Part shown: positions 33,515 to 42,896 of the stretch, piece by piece
How positions within the stretch are numbered: the stretch's first letter is position 1
Layout: every line of letters starts with the position of its first letter
DNA from: CAWKEY01 sp963848675
Lineage (GTDB): Bacteria > Pseudomonadota > Gammaproteobacteria > Methylococcales > Methylomonadaceae
Direction of reading: 5' to 3'
DNA: 64,000 nt
Assembly: GCA_963848675.1 (NCBI GenBank)
Contig: CAWKEY010000030.1
Coordinates: 1-64,000 of the forward strand
Made by a program: the position numbers and the translations under genes
The notes under the pieces: model-generated
Databases searched by the model: none
Told to the model about the DNA's origin: nothing
Seen by the model: only the letters and a program-made list of their open reading frames with translations

Positions 33515-35067
33515 GTATAACGGTATATATACCGGGCGATTCCGGTGCCATTGCCCTGGGCGCCAATCAGCTTACCAATACCCTTTTGCATCAAGCGGAA
33601 CAGCAAGGACTGGATATTCAATTAGTCCGCAATGGCTCACGCGGCATGTACTGGCTGGAGCCTTTGCTGGAAGTGGCGACAGACGCGGGACGCATCGCCT
33701 ATGGACCCGTTCAGGTCAACGACGTGGCAAGCCTAATTGCGGCTGATTTTTTGCACGGCGGCGCTCACCCGCTGAAATTGGGCGTAACCGAAGAACTCGA
33801 TTACTTCAAGCGTCAGCAACGCTTGACCTTTGCCCGTGTTGGCCTGACCGATCCTGTCAGTCTGGAGGACTATTTGCAGCATGACGGTTTTCGCGGTTTA
33901 AAAAACGCGTTAACCATGAGCGGCGCCGAGATTGTCAAGCAAGTGACCGATTCCGGCCTGCGCGGTCGCGGTGGCGCGGCATTTCCAACCGGCATCAAAT
34001 GGAATACGGTATTAAACACATTAGCCGAGCAAAAATACATTATCTGTAATGCCGACGAAGGCGATTCCGGTACTTTCTCCGACCGCATGATCATGGAGGG
34101 CGATCCGTTCGTACTGGTTGAAGGCATGATCATTGCCGGCCTGGCAGTAGGGGCAACGCAAGGTTACATTTACTTGCGCGTTGAATACCCGCATGCGCAC
34201 CAAGCGCTCAATGCGGCAATTGCCTCCGCTTATCAAGCCGGTTACCTGGGCGATAATATTTTAGGCAGCGGCAAACGTTTTGAGCTAGAAGTGCGTCTGG
34301 GGGCCGGTGCTTATGTCTGCGGCGAGGAAACCTCACTCATGGAAAGCCTGGAAGGCAAGCGCGGCCTGGTACGCTTCAAGCCGCCGCTGCCTGCTATCAG
34401 CGGTTTATTCGGCAAACCGACCGTGGTTAATAACGTCATTTCCCTGGCCTCCGTGCCGGTCATTCTCGATAAGGGCGGCGATTATTACCGCGATTTTGGC
34501 ATGGGCCGGTCACGCGGCACCTTGCCGCTACAATTGGCAGGTAATATTAAACACACAGGTTTAGTTGAGCTGGCCTTTGGCATAACTTTGCGCGAATTGC
34601 TATACAAATTTGGCGGCGGATCCGCTTCCGGCAGACCGATCCGCGCCGTGCAAGTCGGCGGGCCTTTAGGCGCCTATTTGCCCGAGTCGCAATTTGATAC
34701 GCCGCTGGATTACGAAGCCTTTGCACAAATCTGGGCAGTACTGGGACACGGCGGTATCGTCGCTTTTGACGATACGGTCGACATGGCCGAAATGGCGCGT
34801 TATGCCATGGAATTTTGTGCCATTGAATCTTGCGGCAAATGCACCCCTTGCCGTATCGGCTCAACGCGCGGCATGGAAGTCATGAGCGACATTATCAACG
34901 GCCAACATCTGGCAAAAAATATTCCGTTGCTGCGTGACCTCTGCAACACCCTGCTGAACGGTTCTCTCTGCGCTTTGGGGGGTATGACACCTTATCCGGT
35001 ATTGAGCGCGCTGAATCATTTCCCTGAAGACTTCGGGCTTGATGATCAAGCGGATGCTGCCGCCTAA
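33511..35067 (+). CDS. fdsB: NAD-dependent formate dehydrogenase beta subunit
   Basis: A 518-residue NuoF-like flavoprotein with an N-terminal thioredoxin-like domain (about 1-110). The FMN/NAD-binding Rossmann region has SGLRGRGGAAFPTGIKW, CNADEGDSGTFSDRMIMEGDPF and GAGAYVCGEETSLMESLEGKRG; the [4Fe-4S] ligands are in ESCGKCTPCRIG (about 445-452) and a later cysteine (LCNTLLNGSLCALGG). It is the site of NAD reduction. The frame is intact and the gene is tightly linked to fdsG and fdsA (20-bp gap). Confidence 0.95.
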   Translation: MSITVYIPGDSGAIALGANQLTNTLLHQAEQQGLDIQLVRNGSRGMYWLEPLLEVATDAGRIAYGPVQVNDVASLIAADFLHGGAHPLKLGVTEELDYFKRQQRLTFARVGLTDPVSLEDYLQHDGFRGLKNALTMSGAEIVKQVTDSGLRGRGGAAFPTGIKWNTVLNTLAEQKYIICNADEGDSGTFSDRMIMEGDPFVLVEGMIIAGLAVGATQGYIYLRVEYPHAHQALNAAIASAYQAGYLGDNILGSGKRFELEVRLGAGAYVCGEETSLMESLEGKRGLVRFKPPLPAISGLFGKPTVVNNVISLASVPVILDKGGDYYRDFGMGRSRGTLPLQLAGNIKHTGLVELAFGITLRELLYKFGGGSASGRPIRAVQVGGPLGAYLPESQFDTPLDYEAFAQIWAVLGHGGIVAFDDTVDMAEMARYAMEFCAIESCGKCTPCRIGSTRGMEVMSDIINGQHLAKNIPLLRDLCNTLLNGSLCALGGMTPYPVLSALNHFPEDFGLDDQADAAA

Positions 35068-35087
35068 CTGATTGTAGGAGAAAGACA

Positions 35088-37938
35088 ATGTCTCGATATG
35101 AAAAAGATTTTGGCACCCCGGCCAGCACTTCGGAGCAATTAGTCACGCTTGAAATTGATGGTTTTCAGGCCACCGTTCCAGCCGGCACTTCCGTCATGCG
35201 CGCGGCTGCTTCGATAGGCATTGAAATCCCCAAACTGTGCGCCACCGACAGCCTGGAACCGTTTGGTTCCTGCCGTCTATGCGTTGTGCAGGTGGAAGGC
35301 GGACGGGGCATGCCGGCATCCTGTACCACACCGGTCAACGAAGGCATGAAAGTTGTCACCCAGAACAAACAATTAGCCGATGTCCGTCGCGGCATTATGG
35401 AGCTGTATATCTCCGATCACCCGCTGGACTGCTTGACCTGTTCTGCCAACGGCGATTGCGAGTTACAGGATATGGCCGGCGCGGTGGGTTTGCGTGAAGT
35501 ACGCTACAACCCGGTTGAAACGCATCTAAACGCCGCAAAAGACGAAAGCAACCCGTACTTCGGTTTTGACCCCAGCAAATGCATCGTTTGTTCGCGTTGC
35601 GTTAGAGCCTGCGAAGAAACCCAGGGAACTTTTGCCTTGACCATTGACGGTCGCGGCTTTGACAGCAAAGTATCGCCCAGTCAAAATCAGCCGTTCATGG
35701 ATTCGGAATGCGTCTCCTGCGGAGCCTGTGTACAGGCTTGCCCAACAGCAACCTTAATGGAAAAGTCGGTCATCGACCACGGACAACCCGAACACGCGAT
35801 TGTAACCACCTGCGCCTATTGTGGTGTCGGCTGTTCATTCAGAGCCGAAATGAAAGGCGAACAAGTCATTCGCATGGTGCCGAACAAAGACGGCAAAGCC
35901 AATCATGGCCATTCCTGCGTTAAAGGCCGGTTTGCGTTTGGATATGCTACCCATAAAGACCGTATCACCAAGCCCATGATTCGTGCCAGCATTAAAGACG
36001 CATGGCAGGAAGTCAGTTGGGAAGAAGCCATTAATCATGCTGCGTCGGAATTAAAACGCATCCAGCAAAAATACGGCAAGGATTCAATCGGCGGAATTAC
36101 CTCTTCTCGTTGTACCAACGAAGAAGTCTATATCATGCAAAAATTGATTCGTGCCGGTTTTGGCAATAATAATGTCGATACCTGTGCACGGGTTTGTCAT
36201 TCACCTACCGGCTACGGACTTAAAACAAACCTTTGGTGAATCCTCGGGTACCCAGGATTTTGACTCGGTCATGAAAGCCGATGTCATTTTGATTATTGGC
36301 GCCAATCCCACCGATGGACATCCTGTCTTCGCTTCACTAATGAAAAAACGCTTACGTGAGGGCGCAAAACTCATTATTGCCGACCCACGCGAGATTGATC
36401 TGGTCAGGAACTCACCCCATGTCCAGGCCGATTATCATTTGAAATTGCGCCCCGGCACTAATGTGGCCTTGATCAATGCCCTGGCTCATGTCATCGTAAC
36501 TGAAAATTTAATGGACGAAGATTTCGTCAATGATCGTTGCGATGTCGCATCATTTGCGAAATGGGAAACCTTTATAGCTCAGGAGCACAATTCACCCGAA
36601 GCAACAGAATCCATAACCGGTGTTGCCGCTACTGACCTTAGAGCGGCGGCAAGACTCTATGCCACAGCCGACAATGCGGCTATTTATTATGGCTTGGGCG
36701 TAACCGAGCACAGCCAGGGCTCCACCTCGGTTATCGGCATTGCCAATCTGGCGATGGCCACGGGAAATTTGGGCCGTGTTGGCGTGGGTGTCAATCCTTT
36801 ACGCGGACAGAATAACGTTCAGGGTTCTTGCGATATGGGCTCATTCCCCCATGAGTTCCCAGGTTATCGCCATGTCTCTGATATTGAAACCCACAAACTG
36901 TTCGAAAACGCATGGCATGCTGACTTAAGTTCGGAACCTGGCCTGCGTATTCCCAATATGTTCGAAGCGGCATTGGACGGCAGCTTTATGGGACTGTACT
37001 GCGAAGGCGAGGATATTGCCCAGTCCGACCCGGATATCCAGCATGTCCATGCGGCATTGCGGGCAATGGAATGTGTCATTGTGCAGGATATTTTCCTCAA
37101 TGAAACTGCTAAATTCGCTCATGTCTTTTTACCCGGCGCATCCTTTTTAGAGAAAAACGGCACTTTTACCAATGCTGAACGCCGCATTTCACCGGTGCGT
37201 AAAGTCATGTCGCCTTTAGCGGGGTATCAGGACTGGGAAGTCACGCAAATGCTGGCAAATGCCATGGGCTACCCCATGAATTACAGCCATCCATCGGATA
37301 TCATGGCTGAAATTGCCAGTCTTACGCCTACTTTTGCAGGCGTCAGTTATGAAAAAATTGACCAACTGGGTAGCATACAATGGCCGTGCTATGATCAAGA
37401 TTCGGTAGGCACGCCTATCATGCACGAACAAACCTTCATGCGCGATAACGGCAAAGGTTTGTTTATGCTAACCGAATATGTCGCCACGCACGAACGCGTA
37501 ACCCGCAAATTTCCTTTGATTCTGACGACAGGACGTATTTTGTCGCAATACAATGTTGGCGCGCAAACACGGCGCACCGACAATGTTGCCTGGCATTCCG
37601 AAGATCGCTTGGAGATTCATCCGCATGATGCCGAGGACCGGGGCTTGAAAACCGGTGACTGGGTAGGCATTAAAAGCCGCGCCGGTGAAACCGTGTTGCG
37701 GGCATTAATCAGCGAAAGAGTACAACCGGGCGTGGTTTATACCACTTTCCACTTCCCGGAATCAGGCGCCAATGTTATCACCACCGACAACTCGGATTGG
37801 GCAACCAATTGTCCAGAATACAAAGTGACGGCTGTGCAAGTCACCAAAGTGAGTCAGCCTTCTGAATGGCAAGAAAAGTACCATGCCTTTTCAGAACAAC
37901 AACTGGAACTCCTTGAGCAAGGCATACACCATGGCTAG
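35088..37938 (+). pseudogene. fdsA: Formate dehydrogenase alpha (molybdenum) subunit, one-base frameshift
   Basis: The catalytic subunit, about 949 residues if repaired. The first frame (35088-36239) has a NuoG-like [2Fe-2S] domain (CRLCVVQVEGG, PASCTTPV), [4Fe-4S] motifs (CIVCSRCVRACEE, CVSCGACVQACP), the Mo-bis-MGD domain cluster CAYCGVGC, and the active-site segment DTCARVCHSPTGYGLK. The second frame (to 37938) continues with QTFGESSGTQDFDSV and the remaining molybdopterin domains. The frames join at AAAA (36222-36225), where one A too many shifts the frame and yields a stop at 36239. Everything else is intact and the operon is complete, so either the sequence has a homopolymer error or the strain has just lost this enzyme. 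Confidence 0.9.
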
Positions 37939-38788
37939 CGGAAATGCAGTCATGCGATCGTTATCCCTGGAGTTGGGATGGCCCAGCTATCAGCAAAGTA
38001 CCGTTGAGCGCTGGCAGGGGAGCCAGCATTCCTTACAGCAAGATTATATTGCTGAAGAAGTGCCGGTTTCTCTGGTATACAACGGCGCGCCCCATGTCGT
38101 TATGCTCGCAACGCCCACCAATCTGGAAGAATTTGCCCTGGGCTTCAGCGTTACCGAAGGTATTATTAAAGACACTTCAGAGTTATTATCCGCGCGTGTT
38201 TATAATCGCGCCAACGGCATCGAAGTCTACTTGCAAATTCCTCAGCAACGATTTGACTGCCTGGCGGATAAAGGCCGTAACCTAACGGGTCGTACCGGTT
38301 GTGGTCTGTGTGGCGCGAGTACGCTGCAGCAGGCCATACGCCAGCCTAACCCTGTCAATGGAAATTTAACCTTGTCCGCTAGTGAGCTGTTTTCTGCCTT
38401 GGCGGATATCAAGCAACATCAACGGCTCAACCAATTAACCGGATCAGTGCATGCGGCAGCCTGGGTCGTTCCGGGACAGGGGGTTGTGGAGATACGCGAA
38501 GATGTCGGGCGGCATAACGCTTTGGATAAGTTAATCGGTTTATTGTTACGGAGCGGCAAAAACTTAGCGTCAGGATTTGTGATTGTCACCAGCCGCGCCA
38601 GTTATGAACTGGTACAAAAAGCCGCCTGTGTTGGCATTACCCTGCTGGCGGCTATGTCAGCGCCTACCGGCCTAGCCATAAGATTGGCGGATGAAGCAGG
38701 GCTAACTTTGGTCGGTTTTGCGCGTGATGACCAGCATGTGGTCTATACGCATCCACAACGCTTAACCCATACTCACTATTTTATTTGA
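37931..38788 (+). CDS. fdhD: Formate dehydrogenase accessory sulfurtransferase FdhD
   Basis: A 285-residue FdhD/FdsC protein that transfers sulfur to the molybdenum cofactor before its insertion in formate dehydrogenase. Key features: EEVPVSLVYNGAPHVVMLATPTNLEEFALGFSVTEGII (about 40-78), the CGLCGAS motif containing the two functional cysteines (about 121-127), EIREDVGRHNALDKLIG (about 185-201) and TSRASYELVQKAACVGITLLAAMSAPT. The ATG at 37931 overlaps the fdsA stop by eight bases. Required for FdsA activity. Confidence 0.93.
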   Translation: MASGNAVMRSLSLELGWPSYQQSTVERWQGSQHSLQQDYIAEEVPVSLVYNGAPHVVMLATPTNLEEFALGFSVTEGIIKDTSELLSARVYNRANGIEVYLQIPQQRFDCLADKGRNLTGRTGCGLCGASTLQQAIRQPNPVNGNLTLSASELFSALADIKQHQRLNQLTGSVHAAAWVVPGQGVVEIREDVGRHNALDKLIGLLLRSGKNLASGFVIVTSRASYELVQKAACVGITLLAAMSAPTGLAIRLADEAGLTLVGFARDDQHVVYTHPQRLTHTHYFI

Positions 38789-38797
38789 TTGCAAACA

Positions 38798-39013
38798 ATG
38801 AAAATTGAAAGATTGATCAAAATGGCCAATGATATTGGTGATTTTTTTAACGCGGAAAGCAATAAGGAATTCGCCGCTGAAGGTATACGAAAACACATCC
38901 TGAGATCATGGGACCCCCGAATGCGGCGCGAGATTATTGCGTATTGTCAGCAAGATGGGTCGGCATTAAGTGAGCTGGTGAGAATAGCGGTATCCAGACT
39001 TGAGCAGGCTTAA
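38798..39013 (+). CDS. fdsD: Formate dehydrogenase delta subunit
   Basis: A 71-residue FdsD protein: MKIERLIKMANDIGDFFNAE, then IRKHILRSWDPRMRREIIAYCQQDG, the conserved core of the family. FdsD binds the formate dehydrogenase complex and is associated with cofactor insertion or stability. The ATG at 38798 is favoured; a TTG three codons upstream is also possible. It is the last gene of the fds operon. Confidence 0.92.
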   Translation: MKIERLIKMANDIGDFFNAESNKEFAAEGIRKHILRSWDPRMRREIIAYCQQDGSALSELVRIAVSRLEQA

Positions 39014-39226
39014 TGGTGATCTGTGGCTTTAGTGGAAATCCAATAAAAGAGGTTGTTGATTAGGGCAATTACACTATGCCTTTTTATAATCGCAAACGCT
39101 GGAAACTGCCCTTCGACAGAGTCAGGGCGAACGGTGGATGTGTTGAATTACTCACTTTTTTCTGTTCGTGGCGAGCCTTTCGAGCTGCTTACATGCTTTT
39201 TGCAAGTATCTCATCACTAAACAACA
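39014..39226. repeat. Gap with dispersed TTCGACAG-type repeat
   Basis: No gene. The stretch CTTCGACAGAGTCAGGGCGA with a following TTCGTGGCGAGCCTTTCGAG forms an inverted repeat resembling a very common intergenic palindrome of proteobacteria. It lies between fdsD and the IS982 element and could end the operon transcript. Confidence 0.45.
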
Positions 39227-40228
39227 CTTAAATGTGAATTAAGAGCTGACACGTAAGAAATTCCAAAAAAACATGGCAGCGGCTAACTTGCCGAAAACAT
39301 GAACCATCAGGCCATTGTATGACCGCACTTTACCAGCACATTCAATGCCTGTTTTCTCTTCAATCCACCCGAACAATGTTTCAATAGGCTGGCGAACACG
39401 GGAGATGGCAGTGGAAAGCCATCGGTCTTGTGGCTCTAAATATTTTTGACCTTTGTTTTTTTTGACTGGGGTTAATACTGTCAAGTTCTGATTTTCTTTT
39501 ACCTCTTCTGCATCAGGCCGCTGGTAAGCTTTATCGCCATAGAGTTCATTATCAACAAGTTCAGGTCGGATTTGCTCGAATATTTTTCCATCGTGATGGC
39601 TTGCTCCGGTTACCCCGATATATTCAGGGCTGGGCAATGTGCCTTTTTGGCTACGCCCAACCACATGAACTCGAACGCCGTAATAGTATAATTTTTTGGT
39701 TGAACAATAGCCCGCATTAGCAAGTTCTTGAGCGACGCAAGCTTTAAAGCGATGGCCTTGTTTAGCTAAAGCGACTGGAAACGAGTCCATCAACCAAACA
39801 CTTTTTGGGTTTTGGCTGACTTGGTCTTGCTGAATCATTTCCAACAAGGGAGCAAAAACATCGGCGACCTTATTTAACCGTTGCACATACGCGGTATAGC
39901 TCGGCAACAGTGGAAACCAGTCGCGTAAATGGCGATCAGCATAATCATAAGTCTTTTTTATTTCTCTGTTTTTGTCGATCACACCAAAAAGATAAAGCGT
40001 AATGACTTCTTCGTCAGAAAAACTGAGATCAGCATAATTGCTCATTCGTTGACTATAGACCCACAAGTGATTCTGATAATGTTTGCATACATAAAGATAA
40101 ATTGTTATTAATTGATCTTGCCAGTTCATTGGTTTCATAAAGATATTGAGGTGAGTTAGAGTCTTTTCTCATATCTTATTCATAACTCAATAAACTGGCT
40201 ACTTTTTAGCTCTTAATTCACATTTAAG
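39227..40228 (-). mobile_element. IS982-family insertion sequence
   Basis: A 1002-bp element with perfect 21-bp inverted ends, starting CTTAAATGTGAATTAAGAGC on the left (39227) and ending with the complement at 40228. The transposase stop codon (TAA, 39239-39241) is inside the left terminal repeat. I see no clear target duplication (flanks AACAACA and GATTAAC), so the insertion may be old or rearranged. Confidence 0.85.
39239..40138 (-). CDS. IS982-family transposase
   Basis: A 299-residue DDE transposase of the IS982 family, with WLMDSFPVALAKQGHRFK (first Asp, about residue 117), LVDNELYGDKAYQRPDAE (second Asp) and ISRVRQPIETLFGWIEEKTGIE (Glu). N-terminal part YADLSFSDEEVITLYLFGV is typical. 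The gene is uninterrupted and occupies almost the whole element. Confidence 0.92.
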   Translation of the reverse strand: MKPMNWQDQLITIYLYVCKHYQNHLWVYSQRMSNYADLSFSDEEVITLYLFGVIDKNREIKKTYDYADRHLRDWFPLLPSYTAYVQRLNKVADVFAPLLEMIQQDQVSQNPKSVWLMDSFPVALAKQGHRFKACVAQELANAGYCSTKKLYYYGVRVHVVGRSQKGTLPSPEYIGVTGASHHDGKIFEQIRPELVDNELYGDKAYQRPDAEEVKENQNLTVLTPVKKNKGQKYLEPQDRWLSTAISRVRQPIETLFGWIEEKTGIECAGKVRSYNGLMVHVFGKLAAAMFFWNFLRVSS

Positions 40229-40237
40229 GATTAACCC

Positions 40238-40468
40238 ATGAAAGCGACAGATGAATTCAGGCAAAGGCTGCTAGCCGAACTCATTGAACAGAGTGCCAGG
40301 ATTGATGCATTGGTAGTAAAATCCCGTCAAGCAAAGGCCGATGTGAAGCTGAGCTTAGATCAGGAACTCGAAGCGTTGCGGGCCAGACAGCGAGAAACCA
40401 CTAAAAAATTGCATACCTTGGAGGAGGCCGGCAGTAGTGCTTGGGAAAACATTGGCGACGGTGGCTAA
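40238..40468 (+). CDS. Small coiled-coil protein
   Basis: A 76-residue, strongly helical protein (EFRQRLLAELIEQSARIDALVVKSRQAKADVKLSLDQELEALRARQRETTKKLHTLEEAGSSAWENI). It resembles coiled-coil stress-type proteins that repeat SAWE..L motifs in their C-terminus; here the C-terminus ends soon after the first such motif, so it may be shortened. The IS982 element lies only 9 bp before the start codon, so any original promoter has probably been separated. Function unknown. Confidence 0.6.
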   Translation: MKATDEFRQRLLAELIEQSARIDALVVKSRQAKADVKLSLDQELEALRARQRETTKKLHTLEEAGSSAWENIGDGG

Positions 40469-40839
40469 AACTTTGTGGGTAGTTTACATAATCTATTTAT
40501 AAACAGGATTTTCCAACATATCCGTAAATTCTGACTCCCGGGATTTGCTGTTCAAATTAATCAGAATACGCATTTATCCGATCTGACCTGTTTGGCCTGG
40601 GCATCACTGGTCAGACCCGACTTTAATAGCTGTTCCTACAAGGTTAATTTTTTTTGGCTCATGATTGGTCGATTTTCAATGCTGCGACAGGCCTTATTGT
40701 ATCCTTGCGAAAGCCGCTATCGAAAAGAAATTTGTAGATATTCAGCGTCTTTTGCCATTTTGGCCGGGCTTTTGTTCATTCCGAGCAAAGCGTGAAATCT
40801 TAACAAAGATAATATAGCAAAGAGTTATCACACTCTGAC
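40469..40839. other. Gap with a DUF2058 gene fragment and repeat
   Basis: No intact gene. Positions 40573-40662 match the first 90 bp of the DUF2058 gene at 31494-31583, and 40777-40802 carry a copy of the dispersed CATTCCGAGC repeat. Confidence 0.55.
40573..40662 (-). pseudogene. Duplicated 5' fragment of the DUF2058 gene
   Basis: Ninety base pairs nearly identical to 31494-31583, including the start codon and the first 30 codons of the YaiL-like gene, with only a handful of substitutions. One change creates an in-frame stop (CTGTAAGG to CTACAAGG is silent at the level of frame, but the copy simply ends). Weaker similarity continues about 40 bp upstream of the start codon, so the duplication included leader DNA. 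It is too short to encode a product. Confidence 0.85.
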
Positions 40840-41193
40840 TGGCTCTAAACGCTTCCATGGCCGAAAGAATATGCACTAAACCGGGATGATCGCCGCGTTG
40901 CGCCAGGACTTTCGACACCAGGTCTTCTTTACGCAAGTGCGAGTTGTTCACATGCTCAATGGCTACCCCGCGAGTTTGGCAATGAGCTGAGCATTGTCAC
41001 GAATCTTGTTGCGTAGCGGATCGGCAAACACTTTGGCGTAATCGAATACCTTGATCTGGTGGGCATAGAGATAACTCGTCATACCGCGGGCATAACAAGC
41101 TCCCGGCAAGGTACCAGTAATGATTATACGGTCATAGCAGGAAAGGACTCCAAGGAGATCATGCTTATAACGTTCAGTTAGCTGGGTTGTCAT
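40840..41193 (-). pseudogene. Frameshifted fragment of a large uncharacterised protein
   Basis: The first frame encodes TERYKHDLLGVLSCYDRIIITGTLPGACYARGMTSYLYAHQIKVFDYAKVFADPLRNKIRDNAQLIAKLAG, the N-terminus of a long family I know only as uncharacterised proteins of roughly 400-500 residues with a SCYDRIIITGTLPG motif. A frameshift near 40965 leads to a second frame with EHVNNSHLRKEDLVSKVLAQRGDHPGLVHILSAMEA. The rest is absent. This is a decayed, 3'-truncated remnant. Confidence 0.65.
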
Positions 41194-41379
41194 AGCCAAA
41201 GCCCTCACAGTAAAACAATGCGTTGAGGATTAGTTTAGCCTTTTTGGTTCCGGCTTGTCCGGGTTAGGTTTAACGTTTTTGGGCGGTTTTTTGACGTCTA
41301 AAAGGCATTTTTGGGGTGCGCGGTGAAACGTTAAAAAACTCTAGTTTTATTAACGTAACCAGAAGGGATAAAACTTTCA
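41194..41379. other. Gap upstream of Phd/PIN module
   Basis: No gene; AT-rich towards the right, ending in the promoter of the toxin-antitoxin operon. Confidence 0.4.
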
Positions 41380-41410
41380 TTGACATTACAAGTCATACTG
41401 ACCAGTATGA
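41380..41410 (+). promoter_or_regulatory. Promoter and palindromic operator of the Phd/PIN toxin-antitoxin operon
   Basis: TTGACA (41380-41385) is followed 17 bp later by CAGTAT, a plausible sigma-70 promoter. A perfect palindrome TCATACTG-AC-CAGTATGA (41393-41410) overlaps the -10 region, 28 bp before the antitoxin start. Phd/YefM antitoxins repress their own promoter by binding such palindromes, so this is the likely autoregulatory site. Confidence 0.7.
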
Positions 41411-41437
41411 GTAATATATTTAAACAGGAGAGACACT

Positions 41438-41707
41438 ATGATTAATGAAGTAAACGCTGTCGCATTCCGGCAAAACTTAGGGGAAATGCTCAATCAAGTG
41501 CAATACCGCCACGACTCGATTTTAATCAAAAAAGACGGAAAGCCTGTGGCTGCTCTGGTTGATGCCCAATTATTTGATCGCATACGCCGATTCAAGGATC
41601 GATTTGATACGCTCAGTCAACGTATCGCGGAGGCGTATGCAACTATCCCACAGGAAGAAGGTATGGATGAAATCGATGCCATTGTCTCAGACATCAGACA
41701 TTCTTGA
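41438..41707 (+). CDS. Phd/YefM family antitoxin
   Basis: An 89-residue antitoxin: the N-terminal DNA-binding domain reads NAVAFRQNLGEMLNQVQYRHDSILIKKDGKPVAALVDAQLFDRI, matching Phd/YefM, followed by a flexible acidic C-terminal tail (EEGMDEIDAIVSDIR) that would occlude the toxin. AGGAGAG lies 8 bp upstream of the ATG. The gene overlaps the toxin start and is preceded by a palindromic operator. Confidence 0.9.
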   Translation: MINEVNAVAFRQNLGEMLNQVQYRHDSILIKKDGKPVAALVDAQLFDRIRRFKDRFDTLSQRIAEAYATIPQEEGMDEIDAIVSDIRHS

Positions 41708-42132
41708 TTGCGGCCATGGCGCAAACTTGTATCGTTCTGGATACCAATGTTTTACTCTCTGGAATTGCTTATCCCCATTCAATCCCTGGAAAAATCGTCT
41801 CGGCTTGGCGAAGCGGCGGTTTAGACGTCATCCTTTCCCAATATATCCTGGACGAATTGCACCGGGTTCTGCCAAGGCTGAATCATCGGCTGGGCTGGTC
41901 TAGCGTGGAAATTCGAGATTTTGTTGATAGCTTGGCTTTTCTTGCTGACCTGGTAGAACCGGCACAAACTGCAGACCCATTATTGCGCGATGAAGCCGAT
42001 CAACCTGTTCTTGGAACATTGCTGGCATCAAAAGCAAATTATCTAGTGACTGGCGACAAGGATTTACTCGCTTTAGCAGACACCTATCCAATTATTAAAC
42101 CTGCCGACTTTTGGCAACTGCATGGGGATTGA
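41704..42132 (+). CDS. PIN-domain ribonuclease toxin
   Basis: A 142-residue PIN toxin. Metal-binding acidic residues are visible in VLDTNVLLSG (Asp), LDELHRVLP (Glu), RDEADQPVLGT (Asp) and TGDKDLLALADTYPIIKPADFW (Asp). It would cut RNA when free of the antitoxin. The frame begins with TTG at 41704, overlapping the antitoxin stop, with an ATG at 41716 as alternative. The pair forms a type II toxin-antitoxin operon and looks intact. Confidence 0.9.
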   Translation: MIAAMAQTCIVLDTNVLLSGIAYPHSIPGKIVSAWRSGGLDVILSQYILDELHRVLPRLNHRLGWSSVEIRDFVDSLAFLADLVEPAQTADPLLRDEADQPVLGTLLASKANYLVTGDKDLLALADTYPIIKPADFWQLHGD

Positions 42133-42274
42133 TCCGCCTTGGATTGTCATTATTGCGGTCAATACCTTCGCCAAGCGGTAAGCATGATTCTTTGCTAATG
42201 GGACAAAACATTGATGCCCAGAAAAGGGAGAATACAAGAACCGTAAATCACAGTATCACCCACCTAATCTGATC

Positions 42275-42790
42275 ATGGATGAAATAATCACAACACTTAG
42301 CAGCCTGAGCCCATCGCTGGCACCTCGTACGTTCAAGCAGCTAACCCTGATCGTTGACGCCGTGTTGGCGATGACCGGGCGAGTCACCATGCTGGGCATA
42401 TCCCGCTGGACTGAAAAAGGCGGCAGTTATCGGACGGTACAACGTTTTTTAAAGAAAAAATAGAGTGGCCACTGTTGCGTTGGCAACTGGTAAAACCGCA
42501 CACACTGGAAACAAAAGGAACATGGTTGCTCATTGGTGACGAAGTCATGGTGACCAAATCAGGGAAAGAAACGCATGGGCTGGGAATTTTTCATCCATTT
42601 ACAACAAGGCGCTCCCTGGCCTGTGCTTTTTAAACCTGTCATTGCTACACGTTGAAACGCGTGCCGCTTATCCTTTAATCACCGAGCAGTTGTTGCGGAG
42701 GGACGTTCAAAAAAGTGCACCCAAAGCTGTCAAGACGAAAGGACAGGCCGTCGGTAGACCCAAAGGCACCCTTAACAAAAACAGATAAGG
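42275..42790 (+). pseudogene. Decayed transposase remnant
   Basis: The first frame encodes 62 residues (LAPRTFKQLTLIVDAVLAMTGRVTMLGISRWTEKGGSYRTVQRFL), the N-terminus of an IS4/IS701-like transposase. It stops at 42463 and continues in another frame with WLLIGDEVMVTKSGKETHG, then with GQAVGRPKGTLNKNR in a third. Several frameshifts and an internal deletion are evident and the C-terminal DDE part is absent. Inactive. Confidence 0.75.
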
Positions 42791-42896
42791 AGGTGGCATT
42801 GTATCGGGCCCCCCGCTCAACAATGATCGGCGTATCGGCGGTTTTCACCTCCTTGAATAACGCAGTTAATCGCACCCTATCACCACGTATACAACA

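Noticed and set aside
36215..36240. Programmed frameshifting in fdsA
   Set aside because: CTT AAA A could support a +1 slip, but no stimulatory structure or family precedent is known to me; a homopolymer error or a plain mutation is simpler.
39215..40240. Target duplication of the IS982 element
   Set aside because: The flanking bases (AACAACA left, GATTAAC right) do not match in direct orientation.
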